Notes: a model not told the origin generated them from the letters alone. 64,000 bases of DNA from Staphylococcus sp. KG4-3 (GCF_033597815.2 NZ_CP166245.1:1-64000); one strand, 5' to 3'. Shown: positions 29,316 to 44,253, counted from the first letter of the stretch. Made by a program: numbers and translations.

Positions 29316-30227
29316 TCATTTTTTAATGATACTTTTTAAGTTAATACACAAATCTATAACACCCAGGAGACTTACAATATGTGTTAATGGCATTAAAGCT
29401 GTCCCTATAACCATGAATAACACAGAAAGTGCGGTTGGCATTGATTTTGCCTTCCCGAAAAAGTGAATAACACTTAAGCCCTGAATATACATACATAATG
29501 ATAACACAATTTCAAAGTTTAAAACGATACTTTGGAAAGTCCCTGGTTGGCTCGCAAACATAACACAAATCAAGACAATAATATACATCCATAATAGTGA
29601 ACGCTTCATTTGCCAAGCATATAATGGTTTAAATATTGGTGTAGCGATTTTGAACTTACGTAAAATTGGAAAAGTAATAATTAAATTGATTAAAATAAGT
29701 AGAAATACTGTGATAATGACATAACTTGGTAACTGAACTGACATCTGGCGGAAGCCTTCTTCAAGCATTTGCTTATATTCTGCACTTCCCGCAATTCCAG
29801 AAACAACATTATGCATGTAATCTTTCACTGGTTTTATCAAAACTGTAGAACTTGGTATTTTATCAAACGTTTGTAGTCCCATAAACGCAATTAAAGAGAA
29901 CATACTAATATAAGTAGTTGTTATATAAAGTATGCGTTCTTTAGATGTACGTTCTTTTAATAATTGGCCAATAACAAAACTCACTAAGAGTATAATGACC
30001 ATGGTGCTCAACACAAATATATTACCTAATAATGTTGTTAATACCACTGTAATGACTGCTGTTAAACCAAATGATTCAATAGACTTATGCCATAAGATAA
30101 TGCCTGGAATTGTCGCAAAGATACCTAACACCAGGCCTAACGGAGGTAATATATGTAAAGCTAAAGCCACTACGATTAGCGTTAGTATACTAAGCACAGT
30201 TACTTTAGGATATATTTTTGAAAACAA
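29316..30227 (-). CDS. YybS-like DUF2232 membrane protein
   Basis: The protein is hydrophobic with about eight transmembrane helices and matches the DUF2232/YybS family that stands upstream of gdpP in Bacillus and Staphylococcus; its function is unknown. I take the TTG at 30227 as start because GGGAG lies 8 nt upstream; the open frame continues to a TTG at 30293, and ATG 30242 and GTG 30236 are alternatives without well-spaced ribosome sites. It is the first gene of the yybS-gdpP-rplI-dnaB cluster. Confidence 0.8.
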   Translation of the reverse strand: MFSKIYPKVTVLSILTLIVVALALHILPPLGLVLGIFATIPGIILWHKSIESFGLTAVITVVLTTLLGNIFVLSTMVIILLVSFVIGQLLKERTSKERILYITTTYISMFSLIAFMGLQTFDKIPSSTVLIKPVKDYMHNVVSGIAGSAEYKQMLEEGFRQMSVQLPSYVIITVFLLILINLIITFPILRKFKIATPIFKPLYAWQMKRSLLWMYIIVLICVMFASQPGTFQSIVLNFEIVLSLCMYIQGLSVIHFFGKAKSMPTALSVLFMVIGTALMPLTHIVSLLGVIDLCINLKSIIKK

Positions 30228-30455
30228 TTTCGCCACTCCCATACTATTTTTGACTATAACTATTATTTTAACCTCTTTAAAACTTTTATACAATTATTGG
30301 CAATCCAAATACAGAAGATAACGATATACTATACTTTTCAAAATTATAAACTTATAAATGATTGTACTAATCAACACTTCACGGTATTACATTTCTAATA
30401 CTACTACTTCTCGTGTCGCTTTACGCCACCACAACTTAAATACTTGTACAAAAAA

Positions 30456-30521
30456 AGGATGTACTATATATATATGTCAGTCTACCCTCCCCTATCGAAA
30501 GTAGTCATATAGCTTCATCCT
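30456..30521 (-). terminator. Terminator after metX
   Basis: A long imperfect hairpin closes with AGGATG/CATCCT and contains GCTATATGAC pairing with the ATATAT-rich other arm; a run of seven T follows on the minus strand. Confidence 0.75.
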
Positions 30522-30548
30522 AAAAATTAATATAATAGAGTTATTAAA

Positions 30549-31517
30549 TCATTTTCTTTTAATTTTATATACTTTTAAGAAGTGATATAGATTAGGTGCC
30601 CAGTCATTAAAATTCAATAAGAAACCATCATGACCTACGTTATCTGGGACAAAGAAATGTTTGTGATATTTAAAACGTTTTCCCACGGCACGCACTAAGT
30701 CATCTGGATATAACAAATCATCTGTGAAGCCCATTGTCATTACTTTAGTATCTAGGTTACTAAACACTTCATCTACATCATCGCGTCCTCTATCTACGTC
30801 ATGGCTATCTAAGACGTCTAGGAGTGTTAAATAGCATAAAGAATCAAAATGATTCATAAATTTATTGCCTTGATGTTTTTGATAGGTTACAACTTGATCT
30901 GGTGAGAAACGTTTATCATAGCTTTTAGACGAACGGTATGTTAAAAACCCTAACTGCCTTGCAATACTCATCCCCTCTTTATTGTCTAAATGAATGGCCT
31001 GTCGCGCTATCTCATTAAACGCACGACTATAGGATGATGTTTTATCTGTAGCTGCGAGAATCACTGCTTTTTCAACATCAAATTTACGATTATATAATAA
31101 TTCTATTGCTTGCATGCCACCTAACGAACCACCGATTAATATGTTAATCCTTTCGAAACCTAATGTTTCAATGCCTAATTCTATGGCACGTACGATATCT
31201 CTTAACGTAAGTGTCTCAGGAAACTTTGGATCTGTTAACGCAGAACTTGAACCATAAGGGCTTCCAATAACATTAAATGTCAAAAACTGATAATCATTGA
31301 TTGGCATATAACCACCGTCAATAATCCCTCTCCACCATCCAGGATTTTCATTTGTACCATACGTTAAGTGATTACCTGTTAAAGCATGACAGACCACTAC
31401 GAGTGGTTGCCCTTTTAATCCTACATGTTCATAACGTAGTTTTAAGTTTGAGATGAATTCACCTGACTCCGTTGTGAATGGCCCTAGTTCTAGTGTATCA
31501 ACCGTATAATTCGTCAT
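30549..31517 (-). CDS. metX: Homoserine O-acetyltransferase (MetX-type alpha/beta hydrolase)
   Basis: MetX activates homoserine with acetyl-CoA for methionine synthesis. The 322-residue protein has the alpha/beta-hydrolase oxyanion region CHALTGNH, the nucleophile Ser in GGSLGGMQ (about 138-145), and the C-terminal Asp (TDDLLYP) and His (VGHDGF) of the triad. It is somewhat shorter than Gram-negative MetX. The SAM-I riboswitch upstream shows that it belongs to methionine metabolism. Family members can use succinyl- rather than acetyl-CoA, so the acyl donor is inferred. Confidence 0.88.
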   Translation of the reverse strand: MTNYTVDTLELGPFTTESGEFISNLKLRYEHVGLKGQPLVVVCHALTGNHLTYGTNENPGWWRGIIDGGYMPINDYQFLTFNVIGSPYGSSSALTDPKFPETLTLRDIVRAIELGIETLGFERINILIGGSLGGMQAIELLYNRKFDVEKAVILAATDKTSSYSRAFNEIARQAIHLDNKEGMSIARQLGFLTYRSSKSYDKRFSPDQVVTYQKHQGNKFMNHFDSLCYLTLLDVLDSHDVDRGRDDVDEVFSNLDTKVMTMGFTDDLLYPDDLVRAVGKRFKYHKHFFVPDNVGHDGFLLNFNDWAPNLYHFLKVYKIKRK

Positions 31518-31541
31518 GTTTTACCTCCTACTTAGTAAAAA

Positions 31542-31572
31542 AACTCCTCACTCATAAAATAAGTAAGAAGTT
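31542..31572 (-). terminator. SAM riboswitch expression-platform terminator
   Basis: AACTTCTTACTTAT pairs with ATGAGTGAGGAGTT through G-U pairs, followed by seven T on the minus strand, between the SAM aptamer and metX. Confidence 0.85.
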
Positions 31573-31579
31573 AAAAGTA

Positions 31580-31675
31580 CTTATCATTCGAGTGTATCGA
31601 TGGTATTAGCACCGTACTTTATAAGCCGGTTGCTGAAGCGTCAACGGGCCAAGTCCCTCAGCTTCTCGAAATAAG
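31580..31675 (-). ncRNA. SAM-I (S-box) riboswitch upstream of metX
   Basis: On the minus strand the aptamer opens with CTTATTTCGAGAAGCTGAGG, followed by GACTTGGCCC, CAGCAACCGGCTT and GTGCTAATACC, the conserved S-box core, and closes with GATAAG pairing to the 5' CTTAT. A terminator follows, so high SAM should stop metX transcription. Confidence 0.95.
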
Positions 31676-31808
31676 ATTTGATTTTAATTGTATTAAAGAT
31701 AAGCTCATTAATTAAGATAAAATTAAACTGTTAATGCAATCTGAAATATCTTAATTTTCTAATTATTTATAGTTTAACGGATAATATAACTTACTTCAAT
31801 AGGATTAT

Positions 31809-32138
31809 TTAAAATACCCAACGTAACACTGCCATAATAATAATGCCGCTAAGTATAGTGATTGTTAGACTGCGTGATATCACAGCAATGATAATAGTCG
31901 GGAGCATCGTTATTAAGAACGGCACGTTAATACTATAACCCATCACACCTTCTTGTTGCTCTATTAATCCATCGATGATTAAAGCAGTGAATAATGTAAT
32001 TGGTATAAATGATAGCCATTTAATAACACGTTCAGACAACTTTATTTTAGTTATCAAAATAAAGGGAATAATTCGTGTGAGCCATGTTACCACACCACAT
32101 AACACGATAATTGTTAACATATGTACCGTCGTTGTCAT
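31809..32138 (-). CDS. azlD: AzlD-family branched-chain amino acid export subunit
   Basis: This 109-residue protein has four hydrophobic helices, with the family motif VTWLTRIIPFIL near residues 18-29. AzlD works with AzlC as a two-component exporter of branched-chain amino acids or analogues (4-azaleucine resistance in Bacillus). It overlaps azlC by 4 bp. The direction and substrate here are inferred from the family. Confidence 0.88.
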   Translation of the reverse strand: MTTTVHMLTIIVLCGVVTWLTRIIPFILITKIKLSERVIKWLSFIPITLFTALIIDGLIEQQEGVMGYSINVPFLITMLPTIIIAVISRSLTITILSGIIIMAVLRWVF

Positions 32139-32836
32139 TTTTCCATCATCACTCCAATCAGTGCTGCAATAGTTGAAGCTAATATGATAGCCAAATATGA
32201 AGGCATAAACAAGCTTAAACTAAGCATCATTACAATCACACATATAATCAATACAAAATATATGTTTATCTTCGAGCGTCTAATCGACTCAAATTGTGAG
32301 ACAGCTAAGAATATAAACATAGCGGTAATTGCAAAATCTAATCCTAGTGCTTCTGGTTGATGTATGTATTTACCAAAGACTGCACCAATAATACATGCAA
32401 ATGTCCAAAAAACATATGCTGTTATATTTAATCCATGCAACCAACGATCATTAATCTTCTCACCTTTTAAATGTGGTGTAATAGCTACACCGAATGTTTC
32501 GTCTGTTACTAATGTAGAAAGACCAATTCTATTTAATAAACTATAGTTTTTATAACTTGGCGCAAGCGTCATACTTAATAAAAACATTCTTGAGTTCACA
32601 ATGAATGTCGTCAATATAATTGCAGATATGGGCGTGCCAGAAATAACAAGTGCACAAATAATAAACTGTGCCGCGCCCGCATACACTAGCAAGCAAAGTA
32701 AAATAATTTCCAACATACTAAATCCTGATGCCACTGCAACAATTCCAAAAGACAGACCAACACCAGCATAACCTAACAAAGTAGGAATACACGCTTTTAC
32801 ACCTTGTTTAAAAGTAACATGCGCCTCATTGTCCAT
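32135..32836 (-). CDS. azlC: AzlC-family branched-chain amino acid exporter
   Basis: The 233-residue protein has six to seven hydrophobic helices and typical AzlC features: the N-terminal GVKACIPTLLGYAGVGLSFG segment and AAQFIICALV with NSRMFLLSM. It pairs with AzlD. A strong ribosome site GAGGGTGGG precedes the ATG. No leader with attenuator features was found. Confidence 0.9.
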   Translation of the reverse strand: MDNEAHVTFKQGVKACIPTLLGYAGVGLSFGIVAVASGFSMLEIILLCLLVYAGAAQFIICALVISGTPISAIILTTFIVNSRMFLLSMTLAPSYKNYSLLNRIGLSTLVTDETFGVAITPHLKGEKINDRWLHGLNITAYVFWTFACIIGAVFGKYIHQPEALGLDFAITAMFIFLAVSQFESIRRSKINIYFVLIICVIVMMLSLSLFMPSYLAIILASTIAALIGVMMEK

Positions 32837-33162
32837 TTTCCCACCCTCTCACTTCAAACGCTAAAAACAGTAAATCCATTCTAATATAATAGCATAAAAG
32901 TAATCAACATCTTTAGACGCCGGTTTGTGTGATGTTAGTCTAACAAACGTCTTAAAACATTGTTAATACAGTTATTTAAATATTTCAGAATCTTGTGTTA
33001 TCAATTAGACTTCCCTTAGAAACTCCAGTACTTTCAATCAAATTAACTATTTTAATAGTGCGTATTTTATGTATTTCTTATGCTCAACTTTTACGCCTCC
33101 CCTACCCTCTCCGTACATAAAAAAGTGCATAGCTAATACTTTAACTACGCACTTTTAATAAT
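32837..33162. other. 326-bp gap between serS and azlC
   Basis: The right part contains the serS terminator at 33121-33156; the left part must hold the azlCD promoter. I saw no operator or ORF. Confidence 0.5.
33121..33156 (-). terminator. serS terminator
   Basis: AAAAGTGCGTAGTTAAAG pairs with the GCTATGCACTTTT arm and is followed by T-rich sequence on the minus strand, six bases after the serS stop. Confidence 0.85.
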
Positions 33163-34725
<1,563 letters not shown>

Positions 34726-34773
34726 TATAGCAAATAACGTCATTTTTTTCAAGAGTGATAGTATTTATGTCAA

Positions 34774-36282
34774 TTATATCTCATCCATATAAGCAATATC
34801 GCGCAAATATTGTGATACTGCTTCAATATCTTTATGAAATTGTCTATCTTCTGTGATAGATGGCACAATATGACGTAGTTCTTGATATTTTTCATAAGTC
34901 TTAGGTGATAACTTATCAATATCTTTATATTCAACAGCTTGCAGAACGATGATTGTTTCGATTGCCAATACACGACGAGCATTTTCAATCATTTGGTAAC
35001 CATGTCTTGAAGCTATAGTCCCCATGGAAACATGATCTTCTTGGTTAGCGGAAGACGGTATAGAATCAACACTTGCTGGGTGTGCGAGTGTTTTATTTTC
35101 TGAAACAAGACTTGCTGCAGCATACTGCATAATCATTGCACCACTTTGTAATCCCGGTTGGGGACTTAAAAAGGCCGGTAGTCCATTATTTAATTGAGGA
35201 TTTACCAAGCGTTCTAGGCGTCTCTCTGAAACGTTCGCTAATTCACTTACGCCTAGTTTTAAAAAGTCTAAAGCAAACGCTATAGGTTGGCCATGGAAAT
35301 TTCCTCCTGAAATAACAAGGGTTTCATCATCTTCATCAAATATAAGTGGGTTATCATTTGCAGCATTCATTTCAAACTCTAACTTTTCCTTCACATAATT
35401 GAATACTTGGAAGCTAGCACCATGAATTTGAGGGATACAGCGCAAAGTATAAGCATCCTGCACACGTATTTCACCTTGAGTCGTCGTCAATTCTGAACCT
35501 TCCAACCAGTCTAACATCCTAGCCGCAACATCTATTTGTTCTTGGAAATTTCGAACTTTATGTACCTTGTCATTATAGGCATCTGTAATACCATTTAAAG
35601 CTTGGTGTGTAAGAGAAGCAATCCACTCCGCCTGATAACCTAGGTCTTCCGCTTCTATATAATTTATAACTCCTTGAGCAGTCATTGCTTGTGTACCATT
35701 AATCAACGCAAGACCTTCTTTAGCTTGTAAATCTAATGCTTTGCGATTTAACTGATTTAAGACGTACCGACTGTCTACTTCTTCACCTTTATAAAAGACA
35801 TTACCTTCCCCTATTAATGCCAAAGCCAAATGTGATAGTGGCGCTAAATCTCCCGAAGCACCTAATGATCCTTGTTGGGGGATAACAGGTATAATTCTTT
35901 CGTTAATGTAATAAATCAGTTGTTCTACTAAATCTACAGTTGCACCAGAGTGCCCTTTTAATAATGTATTCAATCTTAATACCATCATCACTAATGAAAC
36001 TTCTTCTGAAAATGGTTTCCCTATACCACATGCGTGTGAACGAATTAAATTGACTTGTAATTGGTTGTATTCTCCTTCGTCTATACGTACATCACTAAAC
36101 AAACCAAAACCAGTTGTAATTCCATAAATTGTTTCTTTATTCTCTATAATAGCTTCAACTGTTTGGCGACTCTTTTTCACACGTTCAAACGCATCTTCTG
36201 TAACTTCTACTTTATCTTCTCTATTTAAAAATTGTTTAATATCATTAATCGTTAATGTTTCCCCATTAAGTTGTAATGTCAT
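34774..36282 (-). CDS. hutH: Histidine ammonia-lyase
   Basis: HutH deaminates histidine to urocanate, the first step of histidine use. The 502-residue protein has the Ala-Ser-Gly triad that cyclises to the MIO cofactor in [14 protein letters not shown] (about 141-154), and the conserved TTGFG and NFHGQP motifs. The ATG follows GGAGATGG. The rest of the hut pathway is not in the window; the hutH-serS neighbourhood is the same as in S. aureus. Confidence 0.97.
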   Translation of the reverse strand: MTLQLNGETLTINDIKQFLNREDKVEVTEDAFERVKKSRQTVEAIIENKETIYGITTGFGLFSDVRIDEGEYNQLQVNLIRSHACGIGKPFSEEVSLVMMVLRLNTLLKGHSGATVDLVEQLIYYINERIIPVIPQQGSLGASGDLAPLSHLALALIGEGNVFYKGEEVDSRYVLNQLNRKALDLQAKEGLALINGTQAMTAQGVINYIEAEDLGYQAEWIASLTHQALNGITDAYNDKVHKVRNFQEQIDVAARMLDWLEGSELTTTQGEIRVQDAYTLRCIPQIHGASFQVFNYVKEKLEFEMNAANDNPLIFDEDDETLVISGGNFHGQPIAFALDFLKLGVSELANVSERRLERLVNPQLNNGLPAFLSPQPGLQSGAMIMQYAAASLVSENKTLAHPASVDSIPSSANQEDHVSMGTIASRHGYQMIENARRVLAIETIIVLQAVEYKDIDKLSPKTYEKYQELRHIVPSITEDRQFHKDIEAVSQYLRDIAYMDEI

Positions 36283-36672
36283 CTTCCCATCTCCTTGATT
36301 AATATTTTTTTCTAATTATTTTGAGTATACGCTTACATTTTTTGTTGGACAATAGCTTAACCAATATCCGTAACATGGTATTAAATTACTGTTTTAATGG
36401 GATAAAGCTGTAATAAAAATAAGTTTATTGAAATTAATAATTTCTTAACGCTTTTAACTATTGACTAATAGCACAACCAGGTATAATATTTCTTATTGTA
36501 TTTATAATTCTTATTACAAAAACGAAGGAGAATTAACTGAAATACAAATCGTTCTGCAATTGTCATAATTACTTTTAAAAGCAGAACCTCTTTAATATGT
36601 TAGTCAGTTAATTTTCTTTATTAAAATACAGAACTTTACACACATTCAGTAATTTAAGAAGGAGGTTTCAAT
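36283..36672 (+). other. 390-bp gap with a structured nnrD leader
   Basis: A promoter-like pair TTGACT (36461-36466) and TAATAT (36484-36489) would start a transcript near 36495. Downstream are nested inverted repeats: outer AATTAACTGA (36531-36540) with TCAGTTAATT (36604-36613), and inner GTTCTGC (36551-36557) with GCAGAAC (36581-36587). The nnrD ribosome site AAGGAGG lies at 36658-36664. The structure matches no riboswitch class that I know. The left part is the hutH promoter region. Confidence 0.45.
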
Positions 36673-37488
36673 ATGGAAACTTTATCATCAGTGAGCATCC
36701 CAAAGCGAAAAGATGAAACACATAAAGGTGATTATGGTAGAATTCTTTTAATTGGTGGTAATGCGAACTTAGGTGGTGCAATCATGCTTGCAGCACGAGC
36801 ATGTGTATACAGTGGTAGTGGTTTAATAACAGTAGCGACTCATCCAACAAATCATGCTGCTTTGCATTCACGTTGTCCTGAGGCAATGGTAATCGATATA
36901 AATGATACAAAAATGTTAACAAAAATGATTGAAAACACAGATTGTATTTTAATCGGTCCTGGGTTAGGTTGTGACTTTAAAGGTAATAATGCAATTACTT
37001 TCCTACTTCAAAATATACAACCTCATCAAACTTTGATAGTAGATGGTGATGCTATTACGATTTTCAGTAAATTGAAACCTGAGATTCCAACTTGTAAAGT
37101 CATATTCACACCACATCAAAAAGAGTGGGAACGTTTAAGTGGTATCCCGATAGATGAACAAACTTATGAACGTAATCGTGAAGCGGTAGACCGTATTGGT
37201 GCCACAATTATACTGAAGATGCACGGTACAGAACTTTACTTTAAAGATAAAGATTACAAACTACCTATTGGTACACCAGCGATGGCCACTGGAGGCATGG
37301 GTGATACTTTATCTGGTATGATAACTAGCTTTGTTGGACAATTTAATGATATCGAAGAAGCTGTTACAAGTGCGACATATACACACAGTTTTATTGGCGA
37401 ACAATTAGCTGAAAAAATGTATGTCGTTCCGCCTTCTAGACTTATTAGTGAAATTCCAATTGCTATGAAATCATTAGAAAATGAATAA
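36673..37488 (+). CDS. nnrD: ADP-dependent NAD(P)H-hydrate dehydratase
   Basis: NnrD repairs hydrated NAD(P)H, using ADP or ATP, and belongs to the ribokinase-like superfamily (YjeF C-terminal domain). The 271-residue protein has GDYGRILLIGGN near the start and the catalytic loop GGMGDTLSGM (about 208-217) with the conserved Asp. There is no fused epimerase domain. A strong ribosome site precedes the ATG. The gene is on the plus strand between divergent hutH and convergent gyrA. Confidence 0.93.
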   Translation: METLSSVSIPKRKDETHKGDYGRILLIGGNANLGGAIMLAARACVYSGSGLITVATHPTNHAALHSRCPEAMVIDINDTKMLTKMIENTDCILIGPGLGCDFKGNNAITFLLQNIQPHQTLIVDGDAITIFSKLKPEIPTCKVIFTPHQKEWERLSGIPIDEQTYERNREAVDRIGATIILKMHGTELYFKDKDYKLPIGTPAMATGGMGDTLSGMITSFVGQFNDIEEAVTSATYTHSFIGEQLAEKMYVVPPSRLISEIPIAMKSLENE

Positions 37489-37491
37489 TAC

Positions 37492-37525
37492 AAAAAGACC
37501 TACCTCATACGAGGTAGGTCTTTTT
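37492..37525. terminator. Bidirectional terminator between nnrD and gyrA
   Basis: AAAAAGACCTACCTC and GAGGTAGGTCTTTTT form a perfect stem with a 4-nt loop between the two convergent genes. Confidence 0.93.
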
Positions 37526-37532
37526 ATTAAAG

Positions 37533-40247
37533 TTATTCTTCTTCATTGTCTTCATCAGTTCCATGATCCGCGTTGTCTATATCTTCATTAACACGATCCA
37601 TGAAGTCTTGTCTTACTTCTTGTCGTCCATCATTGTTTGACGTATTTTCCTCGTCTTCAACTTCTGTATGAATTGCATTTCCTGGCGCATCATCTTCTAC
37701 AATGGCTTCACTATTTTGTGAACCTTGTAAATCAGTTTGTGATGCGTTGTCGTTGTCTACATCAGATGCTATAGCTTCAGTGGATTCATCAACTTCTTTA
37801 ATTTCATCTTCCTCATTAACTTTAGCTACTGTTGATACAATTTGGTTTTCACCCAATTTAATCAATCTTACACCTTGAGCAGCACGGCCATTTTGCGAGA
37901 TATCTTCTACATCAATACGAATAATGACGCCTGAGTTTGTTACAACCATCAGGTCTTCTTCTCCAGTTACTGAAGTAATACATACAATGTTACCATTACG
38001 CTCAGTAATTGTAGCTGTTTTTATACCTTTACCGCCACGGTTTGATAATCTGTAATCATCGACTGGGGTACGTTTACCGTATCCATTTTCAGTAACGACT
38101 AGAATCTCTTCATCGCTCTCAGCATTAGTGACATCTAAACCGACAACTTTATCATCTTCTCTAAGTGTAATACCTTTAACTCCTGCTGCTGTACGACCCA
38201 GCGGACGCAATGTAGTTTCGTTAAAGCGTATTAGTGATGCATGAGATGTACCAATCAGAATGTCTTGTTCTCCATCAGTGAGACGAACAGCAATCAGTTC
38301 ATCATCATTTTTGAAGCTAATCGCAATCTTACCGTTTTTATTGATATGAGAGAAGTTACTCAATGCAGAACGCTTCACTCTACCTTTAAGTGTTGCAAAT
38401 ACTAAGTAATCATCTTCACTTTCTAAGTCTTTAACGGCAATCATAGTACTGATTGATTCGTCATTATCGAGTTCAATCGCATTGACTACTGGAATACCTT
38501 TAGACTGACGTGATAACTCAGGCACTTCATAACCTTTAAGTTTGTACACGCGTCCTTTATTAGTAAAGAACAATACATTATCGTGTGTACTTAACGTTAC
38601 GAGTTGACTAACAAAGTCTTCCTCAAGTGTATTCATACCTTGTACGCCACGTCCACCACGATGTTGCGCTCTATACGTAGAAACTGGTAAACGTTTAATA
38701 TAGTTATTGTGACTTAATGTAATCACGATTTGTTCTTCAGGTATTAAATCTTCATCTTCGATATCATCTAGTCCGCCAAGTTGAATTTCAGATCTGCGTT
38801 CATCACCGTAACGTTCACGTATATCGATTAATTCATTGCGGACGATTTGTAATAATTTTTCTTCATCAGCAAGAATCTCTTTTAATTCCTCAATATATGC
38901 TATCAATTCATTATATTCAGATTCAATCTTGTCTCGCTCTAAACCTGTCAAACGTCTTAAACGCATGTCTAAGATAGCTTGAGCTTGACGTTCAGATAAT
39001 TTAAATTGTTCTTGTAAGCTAGCCATCGCTACTTTATCAGTTTCTGATTCACGGATCACTCGAATGATTTCATCGATATGATCTAATGCAATTCTTAGCC
39101 CTTCTAAAATATGTGCGCGATCTAATGCTTTCTTCAAGTTGTATTCTGTACGTCTACGTACTACTACTTTTTGATGCTCTAAATATTCTTCTAAAGCTTC
39201 TTTCAATGAAATTAATTTAGGTCTGCCGTTAACTAAAGCAATCATATTCACACCAAATGATGTTTGTAATGGAGTTTGTTTGTATAAATTATTTAGTACG
39301 ACACTTGCGTTTGCATCTTTACGAATATCAATAACAACACGTACACCTGTACGTAAACTTGTTTCGTCACGTAAATCTGTGATACCTTCAATCTTTTTAT
39401 CACGTGCTAATTCAGCAATTTTTTCAATCATACGTGCTTTATTTACTTGATATGGAACTTCTGTAACGACAATGCGTTGACGCCCACCACCACGTTCTTC
39501 AATTTCAGCACGAGAACGCATTTGAATAGATCCACGGCCTGTTTCAAAGGCGCGACGAATACCACTCTTTCCAAGTATAATTCCCGCTGTTGGGAAGTCA
39601 GGGCCTTGAACATCTTCCATCAATTCCGCAATAGTAATATCAGGGTTATAACTTAAACTCAATACACCATTAATAACTTCTGTTAAATTATGCGGTGGAA
39701 TATTTGTAGCCATACCTACTGCAATCCCTGAAGCACCATTAACTAGTAAGTTTGGGAACCTTGATGGTAAGACTGCCGGCTCTCTCTCATTACCATCGTA
39801 GTTATCTATAAAATCAATCGTATCTTTGTTTATATCTCTAAGCATTTCTAATGTAATCTTAGACATACGTGCTTCAGTATAACGCATCGCCGCTGCACCA
39901 TCGCCATCCATTGAACCAAAGTTACCTTGTCCATCAATTAAAGGATATCGATAGCTGAAGTCTTGTGCCATTCTTACCATTGCTTCATAAATAGATGAGT
40001 CACCATGTGGGTGATATTTACCCATTACGTCCCCAACAATACGGGCAGACTTCTTGTATGACTTATCTGGTGTCATACCTTGTTCATGCAAACCATACAA
40101 TATACGTCGATGTACTGGTTTCAAACCATCTCTAACATCTGGTAAAGCACGCGATACAATAACGCTCATCGCATAATCTAAAAATGATTCGCGCATCTCA
40201 CTCGTTATATTTCGTTCATTAATTCTTGATTCAGGTAATTCAGCCAT
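37533..40247 (-). CDS. gyrA: DNA gyrase subunit A
   Basis: GyrA breaks and rejoins DNA during negative supercoiling. The ATG at 40247 ([10 protein letters not shown]) has GGAGG 8 nt upstream; six extra upstream codons are not needed. The catalytic Tyr lies in [11 protein letters not shown] (about residue 123), and the C-terminal beta-pinwheel has the GyrA box QRGGRG-type motif ([10 protein letters not shown]). The quinolone-resistance region reads HGDSSIYEA, with Ser84, Ser85 and Glu88 as in susceptible staphylococci. The C-terminal tail is acidic. It follows gyrB by 35 bp. Confidence 0.98.
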   Translation of the reverse strand: MAELPESRINERNITSEMRESFLDYAMSVIVSRALPDVRDGLKPVHRRILYGLHEQGMTPDKSYKKSARIVGDVMGKYHPHGDSSIYEAMVRMAQDFSYRYPLIDGQGNFGSMDGDGAAAMRYTEARMSKITLEMLRDINKDTIDFIDNYDGNEREPAVLPSRFPNLLVNGASGIAVGMATNIPPHNLTEVINGVLSLSYNPDITIAELMEDVQGPDFPTAGIILGKSGIRRAFETGRGSIQMRSRAEIEERGGGRQRIVVTEVPYQVNKARMIEKIAELARDKKIEGITDLRDETSLRTGVRVVIDIRKDANASVVLNNLYKQTPLQTSFGVNMIALVNGRPKLISLKEALEEYLEHQKVVVRRRTEYNLKKALDRAHILEGLRIALDHIDEIIRVIRESETDKVAMASLQEQFKLSERQAQAILDMRLRRLTGLERDKIESEYNELIAYIEELKEILADEEKLLQIVRNELIDIRERYGDERRSEIQLGGLDDIEDEDLIPEEQIVITLSHNNYIKRLPVSTYRAQHRGGRGVQGMNTLEEDFVSQLVTLSTHDNVLFFTNKGRVYKLKGYEVPELSRQSKGIPVVNAIELDNDESISTMIAVKDLESEDDYLVFATLKGRVKRSALSNFSHINKNGKIAISFKNDDELIAVRLTDGEQDILIGTSHASLIRFNETTLRPLGRTAAGVKGITLREDDKVVGLDVTNAESDEEILVVTENGYGKRTPVDDYRLSNRGGKGIKTATITERNGNIVCITSVTGEEDLMVVTNSGVIIRIDVEDISQNGRAAQGVRLIKLGENQIVSTVAKVNEEDEIKEVDESTEAIASDVDNDNASQTDLQGSQNSEAIVEDDAPGNAIHTEVEDEENTSNNDGRQEVRQDFMDRVNEDIDNADHGTDEDNEEE

Positions 40248-40282
40248 CAAGATATCCTCCTTCAAAAATTCAGTTCATTCTA

Positions 40283-42229
<1,947 letters not shown>

Positions 42230-43345
42230 TTACTTTATAATTTCGCCTTGGTTAATGCGATAAAGTTTAGCGTTTTTCATAATTTCATGTTCTATACCAT
42301 CTACGGATGTCGTCGTTACAAAAGTCTGCACTTTATGTTGAATAGTGCTCAATAAATGAGATTGACGCGAATCATCTAATTCACTTAATACATCATCTAG
42401 CAATAATATTGGATACTCACCGACTTCAATATTCATCAACTCAATTTCTGCGAGTTTTATTGATAGTGCTGTTGTTCGCTGTTGACCTTGCGAACCGTAT
42501 GTCTGAGCGTCCATACCATTTACATTAAAACCTAAATCATCTCTGTGAGGGCCATATAAACATACGCCTCTATCTTTCTCGCGTTCCATATTGTCATTAA
42601 GTAAGGTTAAGACTTCCTCTAAGCGTTCCGTCTCACTTTGTTCTTCCTCTGCCAATTTAATACTTGGCAAGTACTCTAGTGACAATGTTTCACGTTTATT
42701 GGTAATACCAGAATGGATAGGTTTAGCTAGTGACTCAAGTTCTTTAATAAAATGTTCACGTCTTTGTGTAATTTTGAGCGCATACTCTGCAAATTGTTGA
42801 TTTAAGACTTCTAGCATTGTACTGTCCGTCTTTTGACCATATTGCAGTTGCTTCAAATAATTATTTTTTTGTTTTAAAATCCTCTGATATTGTGATAAAT
42901 CATTTAAATATACTGCAGATATTTGACCAAGTTCCATATCTATAAATCTGCGTCTAACTTGTGGCGATCCTTTGACAATGTTTAAATCTTCAGGCGCAAA
43001 CAATACGACATTTAAATGACCTATATATTGTGTCAGTCTACTTTGCTCTAAGTGATTGATTTTAACTTGCTTGCCTTTTTTGGTAATATACATCGTTAAA
43101 GGCATCTCGCCATATCTATAGCTAAGTTCACCTTCTATTTTAGCATAATCGCTATTGAAACGTATCAGTTCTTTGTCATTAGATGTTCGATGGCTTTTTG
43201 CTAATGCTAAGGTATATATTGATTCAAGTAAGTTTGTCTTCCCTTGAGCATTTTCACCGATCAAAATATTTACGTCAGGATGACAATTTAAACTGATTGA
43301 CTCGTAATTTCGATAATGCTCTAGTTGGAGTTTCTTTAATTTCAT
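42230..43345 (-). CDS. recF: Recombination mediator RecF
   Basis: RecF (371 residues) is an SMC-like ATPase that, with RecO and RecR, loads RecA at single-strand gaps. It has Walker [14 protein letters not shown] (about 31-43), the ABC signature GSQGQQRT and Walker [12 protein letters not shown]. Its ATG overlaps the yaaA stop by 4 bp, so translation is coupled, and gyrB follows closely. Confidence 0.97.
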   Translation of the reverse strand: MKLKKLQLEHYRNYESISLNCHPDVNILIGENAQGKTNLLESIYTLALAKSHRTSNDKELIRFNSDYAKIEGELSYRYGEMPLTMYITKKGKQVKINHLEQSRLTQYIGHLNVVLFAPEDLNIVKGSPQVRRRFIDMELGQISAVYLNDLSQYQRILKQKNNYLKQLQYGQKTDSTMLEVLNQQFAEYALKITQRREHFIKELESLAKPIHSGITNKRETLSLEYLPSIKLAEEEQSETERLEEVLTLLNDNMEREKDRGVCLYGPHRDDLGFNVNGMDAQTYGSQGQQRTTALSIKLAEIELMNIEVGEYPILLLDDVLSELDDSRQSHLLSTIQHKVQTFVTTTSVDGIEHEIMKNAKLYRINQGEIIK

Positions 43346-43575
43346 TCTTCACCTTGATGTAAAATCAAAAATGAACCGACTTCTGGTATAACAATGCTAT
43401 CTCTATGATTTAATTTTTTACCACGACGTGTTTCACGCTCGTCATTAATCATGACGTCAAAATCTTGTAAGAACCATTTTGCTTGTCCGCCAGATTCGAT
43501 AATACCTTCTGTCTTTAGAAATTGTCCTAAAGTAATGTCCCCATCAACGATTACCTCTTCAACCAAATCAATCAC
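43342..43575 (-). CDS. yaaA: S4-domain RNA-binding protein YaaA
   Basis: This 77-residue S4-domain protein has the fold's signature [27 protein letters not shown]. Its Bacillus homologue RlbA/YaaA is linked to 50S ribosome assembly. It lies between dnaN and recF and overlaps recF by 4 bp. A 678-bp gap separates it from dnaN, so it may have its own promoter. Confidence 0.92.
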   Translation of the reverse strand: MIDLVEEVIVDGDITLGQFLKTEGIIESGGQAKWFLQDFDVMINDERETRRGKKLNHRDSIVIPEVGSFLILHQGEE

Positions 43576-44253
43576 TCCATTTCTTTTAAGCTCACTTATA
43601 TATTATACCTTTTTTTGCGAAAAATTTCATGTAAAATACAGTGAGTAAGCGATTTCTTCCAACTTATTTTAACTATTTTTTTATATTTAGTTTCAAAGTT
43701 GTTTATAACAGCTCTTTACTAGTAATATTATATCAAAAATTAATGATTAATAATCCATTTCTTTAAAATTAATATCAATCTATCTACAAATCATTATTTA
43801 AAAACAAATTATAAAGTGTTTCTATAAAATTCATAATTTTTATGCACTTAACTAAAATTTGCATTTTAAGCTATTTTTAGCGTATTTTTTTGGGGTATGA
43901 TGTTTGGGCCCACTAATATCTATTTTGGGCTTATATTGGCCCTCTATATGCCTCTAATCATTAAAATTTATTTTATCTTCTCTTAATTCACTCACTTTTT
44001 TAGCATTATCCTTTCTTGTATACACGTTTCAATGCGTCACATTTCTTTTTATTTTTGTTGAAATCCCATAAAAAAAGGAACGGACAGAAACCAACGTACA
44101 AATTGGTTTCATAGTCTCGCTCCTGCAAAGTTAATTAGCCAGTTAATAAAATTGTTTAAATATGCCTTAGTTAACTGTTTCATGCTATGCATATCTCATT
44201 ATATGCTGCTTAATTTAGTTGCTATGGCTCACTTATTCACATTTTATACTAAT
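43576..44253. other. 678-bp non-coding gap between yaaA and dnaN
   Basis: The gap contains the dnaN terminator at 44077-44124 and, at about 43905-43955, a GC-rich island in very AT-rich surroundings with GGGCCC, GGGCT and GGCCC blocks that could fold as competing hairpins upstream of yaaA-recF-gyrBA. I saw no ORF with a ribosome site. Confidence 0.5.
44077..44124 (-). terminator. dnaN terminator of a repeated hairpin type
   Basis: On the minus strand GGAGCGAGACTATGAAACCA pairs with TGGTTTCTGTCCGTTCC and is followed by seven T. The 5' arm resembles that of the hairpin at 57217-57255. Confidence 0.85.

Noticed and set aside
29932..30321. 129-codon plus-strand ORF
   Set aside because: It is antisense to the yybS-like gene and extends beyond it only by a few codons.
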